From Actinomyces johnsonii (GTDB lineage: Bacteria; Actinomycetota; Actinomycetes; Actinomycetales; Actinomycetaceae), in NCBI RefSeq assembly GCF_006546835.1, contig NZ_VICB01000025.1:34225-98224 (forward strand): DNA of 64,000 nt, in the 5' to 3' direction. Made by a program: the position numbers and the translations under genes. How positions within the stretch are numbered: the first letter of the stretch is position 1; each line of letters starts with the position of its first letter. A model generated the notes under the pieces. It saw only the letters and a list, made by a program, of their open reading frames with translations. It had not been told where the DNA came from and did not search any database. Below are positions 56,490 through 64,000 of the stretch, one piece after another.

Positions 56490-57311
56490 GTGCCGAACAC
56501 CGAAGGCATCGACACGATCACCCTCGCCGAGCTCAACTCCGAGGCGAGTCTCCTCACCCGCATGGACCGCAAGTACCTGGTGCCGCCGGGCGACACCCAG
56601 GACGTCGTCGACTACCTCGCCCCGCGAGCGCAGGTCCTCCAGATCGACGGCCTGCGGCACTTCCGCTACGCGTCAACTTACTTCGACACCCCGGGGCTGG
56701 ACGCCTACTTCCTGGCCGCCCGCAAACGGCGCCGGCGTTTCAAGATCCGCACCCGCACCTACCTGGACTCCGGCCTGTGCTTCCTGGAGGTCAAGACCAA
56801 CGGCTCGCGCGAGGCCACCGTCAAGGACCGCTTCAAGTACGATCCCGACGACGCCGACCGCATCACGCCCGACGGTCATCTGTTCGTCATCGAGCGGCTG
56901 GTCGAGTCCTCCACCTGCTCCCTGGACGAGGCGAGCGCCATCGCCAAGGCCCTCGTCCCGGTCATGGACTCCACCTACAGCCGCACCACCCTGCACCTGC
57001 CTCATGACGAGGCCCGGGCCACCTTCGACACCGAGCTGACCTGGGACCTGTTCGACCCCGACGGGCGGCGCCTCGAACGGGGCGTGTCGGTGGGGCACCT
57101 CAATGTCATCGAGACGAAGAACCCGTCCACGGCCTCCCCCACGGATCGGCTGCTGTGGAGGCGGGGGCATCGGCCCGCCCGCATCTCGAAGTACGCCACC
57201 GGCATGGCACTGCTGTATGCGAATCTGCCCACCAACCGGTGGAACCGCACCATCAACCGGGACCTGGGCCGCTATAAGCGGCAGGCCCCACTGCGTCAGG
57301 TGGCTGCCTGA
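56490..57311 (+). CDS. VTC-domain polyphosphate polymerase, copy 1
   Basis: 273 aa from GTG 56490, behind GGAAAGG. VTC catalytic tunnel residues: LLTRMDRKYLVP (Lys), FRYASTYFDTPGLDAYFLAA, the basic KRRRRFKIRTRTY, FLEVKTNGSREATVKDR (Glu/Lys), SRTTLHLP, VIETKNPSTASPTDRLLW and ARISKYATGMALL. In yeast Vtc4 this fold makes inorganic polyphosphate from ATP. The enzyme is soluble here and probably works on the membrane protein encoded just upstream. Confidence 0.9.
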   Translation: MPNTEGIDTITLAELNSEASLLTRMDRKYLVPPGDTQDVVDYLAPRAQVLQIDGLRHFRYASTYFDTPGLDAYFLAARKRRRRFKIRTRTYLDSGLCFLEVKTNGSREATVKDRFKYDPDDADRITPDGHLFVIERLVESSTCSLDEASAIAKALVPVMDSTYSRTTLHLPHDEARATFDTELTWDLFDPDGRRLERGVSVGHLNVIETKNPSTASPTDRLLWRRGHRPARISKYATGMALLYANLPTNRWNRTINRDLGRYKRQAPLRQVAA

Positions 57312-57671
57312 GCGAGCGCCGCTCCGGTCGCAGGTCGGCCGGGCCGATCCGCGTCTGCACCTCATCGGCTGCCGGCGCCCATTGACATTCGGTCGTTCAG
57401 CCGAGACCTCGCCTCATCACCAGCGCCTCCGGGAGTAACGGGCCCCGCCCGGCCCCGGGGGCGCTGTTTGCTGCTTCACATCGGTGGCGGAACAAGTCAT
57501 GCCTCACCCATGCCGCGTTCACAGCCGGCTCATGGAATGCGCTCTTTGACTGTTATTCACCGGACGGAGTCACCCGCCGCGGCGCGCCCCGAGTACATGT
57601 TCGGTCTTTAAGCGCCCATCTCACGGCAGGCCCCGTCGCCGGTCCGAAATAACCCCGACAGGAGCCTCCCG
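57312..57671. other. Spacer between the two DUF4956-VTC units
   Basis: 360 bp with no credible gene. GC-rich, with a short inverted repeat around 57440-57470 (GGGCCCCGCCC, GGCCCCGGGGGC). A promoter for the second unit is possible, but none stands out. Confidence 0.4.
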
Positions 57672-58505
57672 ATGAGCCTGACCACCCTGACCTACATCGC
57701 CGCCGACCTGATCGCCCTCACCATCCTGGTCGGGGCCCTCTACGCCCCCCGCCACACCCGCAAGGACCTCATGGCCGCCTACATCGGCGTTAACGTGGGC
57801 GTCCTGGCAGTCACCCTGCTGCTGTTGACGGCGAACGTCGCGGCCGGCCTGGGCCTGGGGCTCTTCGGCGTCCTGTCCATCATCCGCCTGCGCTCCACCG
57901 AGCTGGCCCAGCACGAGGTGGCCTACTTCTTCGCAGCCCTGGCCCTCGGCTTGCTCGGCGGGATCCAGACCGCACCCATCGGGATGGTGGCCGCCCTCAT
58001 GGGCACCGTCGTCGCCGCTCTGTGGATCGGCGATCACCCCGCGCTCATGCGCCGCAACCGCCACCAGGTGATTGTCCTCGACCACGCCATCACCAACGAG
58101 ACCGCTCTCATCGCCCACCTGGAGCACACCTTGGGCGGGCAGGTCCGCTCGGTCGAGGTCCAGCGCCTCGATCTGGTCAACGACACCACCATCGTCGACG
58201 TCCGCTTCCGGGCGCCCCGACAGACCCCCGCCGAGCTGGAGCCCGAGACCTCCGATCTTTCCAGGCTCTCCGACGACGACGTCCCCACCTCGAAACTGGC
58301 GACCGAGCCGGCGGCCGGCGCATCCACCGCCCCGACCGCCCAGTCCTGGGCCGGCACCCGCCAGAGCACCGTGCAGACCACCGCACCCGCCGACCGGGCC
58401 GAGGCCCAGCCCATCACCATCAAACCGGCCGCCCAGTACGTCACCCGCTCCGCGGCCCAGTCCAGCAGCCAACCGGCCACGCAGACAGTCATGGCCGCGC
58501 GCTGA
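57672..58505 (+). CDS. DUF4956 membrane protein, copy 2
   Basis: 277 aa from ATG 57672, behind CAGGAG. Nearly the same membrane core as copy 1 (AAYIGVNVGVLAVTLLLL, AAGLGLGLFGVLSIIRLRST, HEVAYFFAALALGLLGGIQT) and the same VNDTTIVDVRFRAP cytoplasmic end, but with a shorter N terminus and a different Ser/Thr/Ala-rich tail without the nonapeptide repeats. Followed 30 bp later by VTC copy 2. The pair duplicates the upstream unit. Confidence 0.88.
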   Translation: MSLTTLTYIAADLIALTILVGALYAPRHTRKDLMAAYIGVNVGVLAVTLLLLTANVAAGLGLGLFGVLSIIRLRSTELAQHEVAYFFAALALGLLGGIQTAPIGMVAALMGTVVAALWIGDHPALMRRNRHQVIVLDHAITNETALIAHLEHTLGGQVRSVEVQRLDLVNDTTIVDVRFRAPRQTPAELEPETSDLSRLSDDDVPTSKLATEPAAGASTAPTAQSWAGTRQSTVQTTAPADRAEAQPITIKPAAQYVTRSAAQSSSQPATQTVMAAR

Positions 58506-58535
58506 CGCCGGCCCGCACCGACCAAAAGGACCGCG

Positions 58536-59573
58536 ATGACGACCGCCTCCACGACCTCCACGACCTGCACGATGATGCCCGCCGCGATCCCGAGCGCTGC
58601 GGCGTCGGCTCCCCACGGGACGGCCCCGATCTGTCTGAACACGGAGCACCTGGCCACCACCACCCTCGCCGAGCTCAACAGCGCCGCGGGCCTGCTCACC
58701 CGCGTGGACCGCAAGTACCTGGTACCCCTGAACTGCGCGCAGGAGCTTGTGGACGGGCTCGCGCCCGACGCCCGGGTTCTGGCCATTGACGAACAGCGCC
58801 GCTTCTCCTACGCCTCGACCTATTTCGACACCCCGGGGCTGGAGGCCTTCATGCTCGCGGCCCGCAAGCGGCGTCGGCGCTTCAAGGTGCGTACCCGCAC
58901 CTACCTGGACTCCGGCCTGTGCTTCCTGGAGGTCAAGACCCGCGGCGCGCGCGGCACCACCGTCAAGCGGCGCATGGGCTACCACGCCGACGACGCCTCC
59001 CGCCTCACCGGTCCAGGACGAGCCTTCGTGGCGGCCTGCCTGGCAAGCACGGGGGTCACCGGCTCGGCCGCAGCCCATGAGGTCGCCGCCGCGCTGAGGC
59101 CGGTGCTGGCCACCACCTACGAGCGCACCACCCTGCACCTGCCGCGCGCCGAGGCCCGGGCCACCATCGACACGGCCCTGACCTGGCAGCACCTGGGACC
59201 GGTCGCAGCCCCGGGGACCGCAGTGGTTTCCGCCGGCCCCTTCGCCGGGATGGTTGCGGGCTCGCAGGCGCTGCGTCCAGCCCACCTGGACGTGGCCATC
59301 AGCAGCGGCGAGCCGGTGGAGGTTTCGGGCGTCGCCGTCGTCGAGACGAAGAACCCGGCCACGCCCTCTCCCGCGGACCGCGCCCTGTGGGAGGCCGGAT
59401 ACCGCCCCACCCGCATCTCGAAGTACGCCACCGGCATGGCGCTGCTCCACCCCGAGCTGCCCGCCAACAGGTGGTACCGGACCCTGACCCACGAGCTCGC
59501 CGGCCTGTTCGGCACCGACCGCTCCAGCCTCGAAAGCATCAACGCCAGTCACACCACCGCGAGCGCCGCTTGA
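58536..59573 (+). CDS. VTC-domain polyphosphate polymerase, copy 2
   Basis: 345 aa from ATG 58536, behind AAAAGGACCGCG. After a Thr/Ala-rich N terminus of 40 residues it has the same catalytic series as copy 1: LLTRVDRKYLVPL, FSYASTYFDTPGLEAFMLAA, KRRRRFKVRTRTY, FLEVKTRGARGTTVKRR, YERTTLHLPRAEA, VVETKNPATPSPADRALW and TRISKYATGMALL. An insertion of about 30 residues (AAPGTAVVSAGPFAGMVAGS) distinguishes it. All the charged tunnel residues are kept in both copies, so both should be active. Confidence 0.9.
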   Translation: MTTASTTSTTCTMMPAAIPSAAASAPHGTAPICLNTEHLATTTLAELNSAAGLLTRVDRKYLVPLNCAQELVDGLAPDARVLAIDEQRRFSYASTYFDTPGLEAFMLAARKRRRRFKVRTRTYLDSGLCFLEVKTRGARGTTVKRRMGYHADDASRLTGPGRAFVAACLASTGVTGSAAAHEVAAALRPVLATTYERTTLHLPRAEARATIDTALTWQHLGPVAAPGTAVVSAGPFAGMVAGSQALRPAHLDVAISSGEPVEVSGVAVVETKNPATPSPADRALWEAGYRPTRISKYATGMALLHPELPANRWYRTLTHELAGLFGTDRSSLESINASHTTASAA

Positions 59574-59635
59574 GCTGGGCGCCCAGACCGCTCACCGATC
59601 CGACACCGGACCCGACAAGAAGAGAAGACAGAACA

Positions 59636-61429
59636 ATGAAGCCCACCAAGACGAAGACGACCAAGCCTCTCAACCGACTCCGCCGTCGTGCGACCGGAGC
59701 CGTAGCGCTCCTGGCCGCGCTCGCCCTGGCGGCCGGTTGCTCGACCTCCTCGGCCTCCGGCAAGGCGAGCGCCTCTGGCTCGAACGGATCGGAAACGACC
59801 TGGACGACGATCTCCTCAACCGTAGCCACAGCGTCGACCGGTGCAAGCGTTTCCGACATCCTGGGCGCCAACGCCTCCGTGGAGAAGGCCTCCAGCTCCG
59901 AGGACGACGCCGGGACCACAGACACGTCGTCGGCCACCACGATCACCCTGTCGGGGTCATCGGCCTCGGCCAGCGGGTCGTCGTCGGGCAACGTGAAGGT
60001 CGATGGGGGGACCGTGACCATCAACAGCGGCGGTACCTATGTCATCTCCGGTGAGCTCAGCAATGGGCGGATCGTCGTCAACGCCCCCAAGGCCGACGTG
60101 CGCCTGGTCCTCAGTGGCGCGAGCATCACGAGCTCGGACGGCCCGGCCATCGACATCCAGGACGCCGGCGACGCGATCGTGGTCCTGGCCAAGGACTCCA
60201 AGAACACGCTGACCGACGGTGCCAGCTACGCCTCGGGGCAGGAGGCCACCGCGGCCCTGTTCTCCTCCGATACGCTCACCGTCACCGGGGCCGGCCAACT
60301 GGACGTGACCGGCTCCTACAAGGATGGCATCTCCTCCAAGAACGGCCTCATCATCACCGGGAGCGGCACCATTAACGTCAAGGCCGACGACGACGGCCTG
60401 CGCGGCAAGGACTACCTGGTGGTCGAGTCCGGGAAGCTGACGGTCGAGGCGGGCGGCGACGCGCTGAAGTCCAGTGAGGACAACGATGAGACGAAGGGCT
60501 TCATCTCCCTGGGCAAGGCGAGTATCACGCTGACCTCCTCCGACGACGCGATCGCCGCGACCACGGATGTCACCGTCAAGGACACGACCCTGACGATCAC
60601 GGCCGGCGGCGGTCAGGCCAACGCCACCATTGAGGAGCAGGCACCGCCCGGGCAGGAGTCCACCGCGGACTCCACAACGCCCTCGCCCAAGGGCATCAAC
60701 GCCGGGGTGAGCTACACGCAGGACTCCGGGACGGTCACCATCAACGCGGCCGACGAGGGGCTGCAGGCGCCGTTCATCAACGTTGCCGGCGGCGAGCTGT
60801 CCATCGCAGCGGGCGACGACGGCATCAACGCCTCCAACGGCGACCACGTCATCGAGGGCCACGAGAACGCCGACTCCGAGTCCGACGACGGCTCGGTGCT
60901 CACGATCAGCGGGGGTGAGGTCGAGGTCTCCTACGCCTCCTCCGACGGTATCGACTCCAACGGCTCGGCCTACGTCAAGGGCGGGATCGTGGTGGTCTCG
61001 GGGCAGGCCGGCGAGATGGATGGGGCGGTGGACGCCAACGGCGAGACCCAGCTCGTGGGGGTGACGGGGTCGCCATCGGTGAGCGCGGGCGACACGCTCA
61101 CCGTCACGGACTCCTCCGGGTCGCAAGTGGCCTCGGTCAAGGTCGATTTCACGGCCGCGGCGATCACGGTGCTGGGGCTCACCGAAGGCCAGCAGTACAC
61201 GGTGGCGACGTCGTCGGGTGGCTCGGCCACGGGGACGGCCTCGGCGCTGTCCGCCGGAATGGGCGGCCCCATGGGTGGTGGCCAGGGCGGTCAGGGAGGC
61301 CCCGGCGAGCAGGGCGGTCAGCCCGGTGGGGATCCGGGCCAGCCGCCCAGCGGTGGCCAGCAGCCCGGCAACCAGAGCAACCAGAACGGCCAGTCGAGCA
61401 GTCAGTCCAGCACTGCCCAGAGCAGCTGA
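59636..61429 (+). CDS. Carbohydrate-binding (Cthe_2159-like) beta-helix lipoprotein
   Basis: 597 aa from ATG 59636. Lipobox LAAGC (Cys about residue 35) after MKPTKTKTTKPLNRLRRRAT. A Ser/Thr-rich stalk leads into short repeats typical of a right-handed beta-helix: VKVDGGTVTINSGGTYVISG, LVLSGASITSSDGPAIDIQD, ADDDGLRGKDYLVVESGKLT, TSSDDAIAATTDVTVKDTTL, AADEGLQAPFINVAGGELSI and SYASSDGIDSNGSAYVKGGI. DDGL/DGI turns recur, as in the cellulose/pectin-binding protein Cthe_2159. The C terminus is Gly/Gln/Pro-rich. It ends the DUF4956-VTC cluster; with such neighbours it may tether polymer or glycan at the surface. Confidence 0.85.
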   Translation: MKPTKTKTTKPLNRLRRRATGAVALLAALALAAGCSTSSASGKASASGSNGSETTWTTISSTVATASTGASVSDILGANASVEKASSSEDDAGTTDTSSATTITLSGSSASASGSSSGNVKVDGGTVTINSGGTYVISGELSNGRIVVNAPKADVRLVLSGASITSSDGPAIDIQDAGDAIVVLAKDSKNTLTDGASYASGQEATAALFSSDTLTVTGAGQLDVTGSYKDGISSKNGLIITGSGTINVKADDDGLRGKDYLVVESGKLTVEAGGDALKSSEDNDETKGFISLGKASITLTSSDDAIAATTDVTVKDTTLTITAGGGQANATIEEQAPPGQESTADSTTPSPKGINAGVSYTQDSGTVTINAADEGLQAPFINVAGGELSIAAGDDGINASNGDHVIEGHENADSESDDGSVLTISGGEVEVSYASSDGIDSNGSAYVKGGIVVVSGQAGEMDGAVDANGETQLVGVTGSPSVSAGDTLTVTDSSGSQVASVKVDFTAAAITVLGLTEGQQYTVATSSGGSATGTASALSAGMGGPMGGGQGGQGGPGEQGGQPGGDPGQPPSGGQQPGNQSNQNGQSSSQSSTAQSS

Positions 61430-61448
61430 CCCGGGCCAAGAACTGAGA

Positions 61449-61483
61449 GTGGGGGGCCGCAGCGCAACGCTGCGGCCCCCCAC
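61449..61483 (+). terminator. 16-bp perfect stem-loop terminator
   Basis: GTGGGGGGCCGCAGCG (61449-61464), loop CAA, exact complement (61468-61483). It closes the DUF4956-VTC-lipoprotein cluster. The base composition turns AT-rich directly after it. Confidence 0.85.
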
Positions 61484-61544
61484 CTCGTCAACAAAAACGT
61501 TTAGAAGAAAACTAATCATAACTACAGCAAGGCAATGCTATTTC

Positions 61545-61553
61545 TGATAAACT
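61545..61553 (+). promoter_or_regulatory. Extended -10 before the AT-rich membrane-protein gene
   Basis: TGATAAACT (TG-n-TAnnnT) ends 7 bp before ATG 61561, so transcription would start at or next to the initiation codon and the mRNA would be leaderless. No Shine-Dalgarno is seen. Confidence 0.45.
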
Positions 61554-61560
61554 CATAAAC

Positions 61561-63912
61561 ATGCTTATGACAATTACAGCATTGGTAATCGTTTACGTAA
61601 TAATTTATCGCCTATACCGAAGAATACTTCCTCGAGTTCGACGCCGACTGAGTATAACTTTAGGAAAAGTAAACGATATAACAATCAACTTGGGGTTAGG
61701 GAGATTAAGTCAAGTTAGCGTATTTGCGACTGTTTCATTTCTAACTTACTTCATCGCACAACACCCGGATTGGGCCGCATGGCAACCCATCCTTAAAGGA
61801 CATAACTCACCATCTGCAATCCTAAGCAACAACGTTCCAACATTACTATCCATCCTTGTTTTCATAACCAGCAGCGCAGCAAATGCGGTACGGGATAAAA
61901 AGCAAGGTGGAACATACTTCGGACATTTCCTATCTAGCTACCTTATTTATCGCTCCATTACAAGCGACATTATCTGGACCCCGATTTTCAATGTCCTCGT
62001 ATTTATCGTCCTCACATTTCCATTCATTCTTGGATTTCTTGATGCCAAAGGTGCCTCAACTTTAGACTGGGCTGCCACCGACACTCACACATTAATGCTA
62101 GCCTTATGGGCATCGGCTCTTATTATTGTCGGCACAGTGCTGTTGTTTAACTTCCTGTCACTGCTTCAACAGGCCATGATTCATTTATTCCAACCCGACG
62201 AGGTTAAAAATAAAATCAAGGAAGACGTGGATATAGATAACCGCAGCGACATTAGAGATATTTTTGCATCCAAAGAATATGACAAGAGCAGCTCGTCTAG
62301 CATATTAAACAATAGTTACATAGAATTCTGGATAAGCCTTTCCGACGAACAAGAACGAGAAGAATATTTTAGAGTAACAGTATCTTCCTCGGAATGGCGA
62401 CGTCAACAATTCCGCATTTCCTGGATAATACAACATAGGAAACTACAGGAGGAGAAAAAATGGGTATGGTCTTATTTGCAGCACCCTTCGCTTTGGTTGT
62501 CTCTCATTTGGTGTGGAATGTATGAGGACAAACTTGACTCATTAGAGCAAAACATGCAGGGTCGCCATGATACATTTGTGGGATATATTAACTCTAAAAT
62601 CGACAGAACGCTTCGTATCGTTTTGTTGAGACAGATGTGTACCGACTCGAGGAGAATGGATGAGCTGGTGCTAAAGACCGGCGCTATTTCTGCGTCTCGC
62701 GATACACAACAAGACATGATACTTCGCAGACTCGGAGTCCTCTCGAAGGCACACCAGCTCCCTCAAAGCAATCCATATGGGATAGTTGGAGGAATCACCT
62801 CATCATTTTTCCAAGACGAGCAACGAGGCGATTCTCCTTGGGTTATCACGCTGTCCGCTATTACCTACAGAGAGATCGCCAGAACGATTAACAACGGATA
62901 TTCCCTTGAAAATCCACTAAGTCAACGTTATTCCGTCAGTTCCCTTCGTGATGTTGTATACTCAGCCAACGGCATCCGTCATGAACCCACCCAACGATAT
63001 GCGCTTCATTGTCTTATCGAATCGTTAATCGACTCACTCATTATCAATCGACACCCCGGTGAACGAATTCTTGCCCGAGAACTAGAAACGCTGATTCCCG
63101 GCCTCCATAGCTACTTGAATTCACCGCCGCTTGAAAAATCTAGCGGAAATTCAAACATCCCTAGCCCTCCGGCAATTGATATAACCATCGGCTGCATAAA
63201 ATCTCAACTTAAACCTATCGGCCTTTTGAGTCCTGAGGCATATTCAGAACTACTGAAGTACGTACCCGAGGAGGAAGCGGCAGCAGCGCTCCTGTACATG
63301 CTTTTGTACACAAGTCGAAGCGATCGCAAAGTATCGCCTGACATTCTACGCCCCTTTGTGTCGGCGCTGCGTAACCACCGCATAATATCTGGCGATAATT
63401 TAAAAGTACTCTATGAAGCCACTTCAACAATTCTCAACAGATCAAGCTGTGTCTCACATACACTTAACGAGTCTGGGCTGAAATGGTTACTTGAAATTCT
63501 TGAGGCCCCAATCACCGTCAGCCTGTACTGCGATCTGACAAATAGAGAAACAAGTAGATATATCGACCTTAACTTCACTAACCTAGTGCTATGGAGAACT
63601 CTTGTTGGAGATAGAATATACTGCGGAAAATATTTTATTGACAGCAAACAAAAATCATTTGAGGAATGGGATATCAAAAACGCAAGAAGGGGCGCTGAAA
63701 ATGCCGTCGAGATTCTTGAGGGCGCTGGAATGGAGTATGAGGCTCGAAACATCCGCTCATCTCTGCCTATCGAAGAGTCGGCAGAAGAACAACAACTACA
63801 GGAGCTGAGGCGAGCAGCTCCGGCACGCCCCTTCCCTCACTTCCATTCCAGGCCAACACCTGGCGCTGATCGACGCCTAAGTAGTCGCCAGAGGCGTCGG
63901 AGACTGCATTAA
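61561..63912 (+). CDS. Large AT-rich membrane protein, probably acquired; function unknown
   Basis: 783 aa. One signal-anchor-like helix at the N terminus (MLMTITALVIVYVIIYRLY), then helices around 50-70, 90-105, 140-160 and 180-205 (FNVLVFIVLTFPFILGFLDA, LMLALWASALIIVGTVLLFN). A long cytoplasmic region of about 570 residues, largely helical, follows, rich in Ile, Asn, Ser and Lys and without a recognised domain. The DNA is far AT-richer than anything else in the window, pointing to horizontal transfer. The last 35 residues (RAAPARPFPHFHSRPTPGAD...RRRRLH) switch abruptly to GC-rich, Arg/Pro-rich sequence, so the original C terminus was probably lost and the frame now reads into host DNA. A defence or abortive-infection role is conceivable but not shown. 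Confidence 0.75.
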   Translation: MLMTITALVIVYVIIYRLYRRILPRVRRRLSITLGKVNDITINLGLGRLSQVSVFATVSFLTYFIAQHPDWAAWQPILKGHNSPSAILSNNVPTLLSILVFITSSAANAVRDKKQGGTYFGHFLSSYLIYRSITSDIIWTPIFNVLVFIVLTFPFILGFLDAKGASTLDWAATDTHTLMLALWASALIIVGTVLLFNFLSLLQQAMIHLFQPDEVKNKIKEDVDIDNRSDIRDIFASKEYDKSSSSSILNNSYIEFWISLSDEQEREEYFRVTVSSSEWRRQQFRISWIIQHRKLQEEKKWVWSYLQHPSLWLSLIWCGMYEDKLDSLEQNMQGRHDTFVGYINSKIDRTLRIVLLRQMCTDSRRMDELVLKTGAISASRDTQQDMILRRLGVLSKAHQLPQSNPYGIVGGITSSFFQDEQRGDSPWVITLSAITYREIARTINNGYSLENPLSQRYSVSSLRDVVYSANGIRHEPTQRYALHCLIESLIDSLIINRHPGERILARELETLIPGLHSYLNSPPLEKSSGNSNIPSPPAIDITIGCIKSQLKPIGLLSPEAYSELLKYVPEEEAAAALLYMLLYTSRSDRKVSPDILRPFVSALRNHRIISGDNLKVLYEATSTILNRSSCVSHTLNESGLKWLLEILEAPITVSLYCDLTNRETSRYIDLNFTNLVLWRTLVGDRIYCGKYFIDSKQKSFEEWDIKNARRGAENAVEILEGAGMEYEARNIRSSLPIEESAEEQQLQELRRAAPARPFPHFHSRPTPGADRRLSSRQRRRRLH

Positions 63913-64000
63913 GTTTAATTGTTTCGGTCGATCGTGTGTGCTGAGTTGGATACGTAACAGGTAAATAGATACCTTGTATTCAACACTCCACGACGTTGAC

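Noticed and set aside
57621..59552. 643-codon minus-strand frame
   Set aside because: Shadow of the second DUF4956-VTC unit; low-complexity Gly-rich translation.
59957..61519. 520-codon minus-strand frame
   Set aside because: Antisense to the beta-helix lipoprotein and spans its terminator; no independent support.

Overview
The window is high-GC actinobacterial DNA that I attribute to an oral Actinomyces of the naeslundii/oris group. The main evidence is a compact type II-C Cas9 whose sequence closely follows, from memory, the structurally studied Actinomyces naeslundii Cas9. Lipoprotein-rich gene content, GTG/TTG starts and short overlapping operons also fit. No database search was run, so family names rest on motifs seen in the translated sequence.

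Layout. 0-5.4 kb: the 3' part of a trans-sulfuration enzyme gene, a secreted peptidase-like lipoprotein, tRNA-Arg(ACG), two membrane proteins and tRNA-Ser(GCT). 5.4-15.9 kb is an accessory region. Two pairs of related genes for small secreted two-cysteine proteins (5775/6472 and 14677/15378) look like copies of one segment. Each of the four genes has the same palindrome about 95 bp upstream of its start. Between the pairs lie an ISL3-family relic, an AT-richer two-gene operon of unknown function, a frameshifted XRE regulator, and an IS1380-family relic invaded by an intact IS110-family element and a decayed IS256-family element. 15.9-26 kb: tRNA-Ser(UGA), a minus-strand series serS - HAD phosphatase - sugar-binding lipoprotein - AGE-family isomerase, then oxyR, a lipid kinase and an M20 amidohydrolase.

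26.1-32.0 kb is a complete type II-C CRISPR-Cas locus: tracrRNA, cas9, cas1, cas2 and an array of 19 repeats with 18 spacers of exactly 28 nt. tracrRNA complementarity and an extended -10 box in every repeat show that crRNAs are read from the minus strand, one promoter per repeat. 32.5-38.4 kb is a lactose-type module (LacZ, GPH transporter, divergent LacI regulator with two matching operators). 38.4-51.6 kb holds an LssY_C membrane operon, a lipoprotein, nrdF, a TetR-ABC exporter operon with two matching operators, a sugar porter, a surface-protein relic, a kinase and a BASS-family transporter. nrdHIE (52-54.8 kb) lies 9 kb from nrdF. Between the BASS gene and nrdE is an unassigned transcription unit with its own promoter and a 17-bp terminator, probably a structured RNA of about 265 nt.

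55.4-61.5 kb carries a tandem-duplicated pair of a DUF4956 membrane protein and a VTC-type polyphosphate polymerase, followed by a carbohydrate-binding repeat lipoprotein. The window ends with a strikingly AT-rich gene for a 783-aa membrane protein that appears recently acquired. The candidates for something new are the four-gene secreted family with its palindrome, the intergenic RNA at 51.7 kb, the 110-bp dispersed structured repeat (16.0 and 46.6 kb), and the unusual boundary of the CRISPR array.
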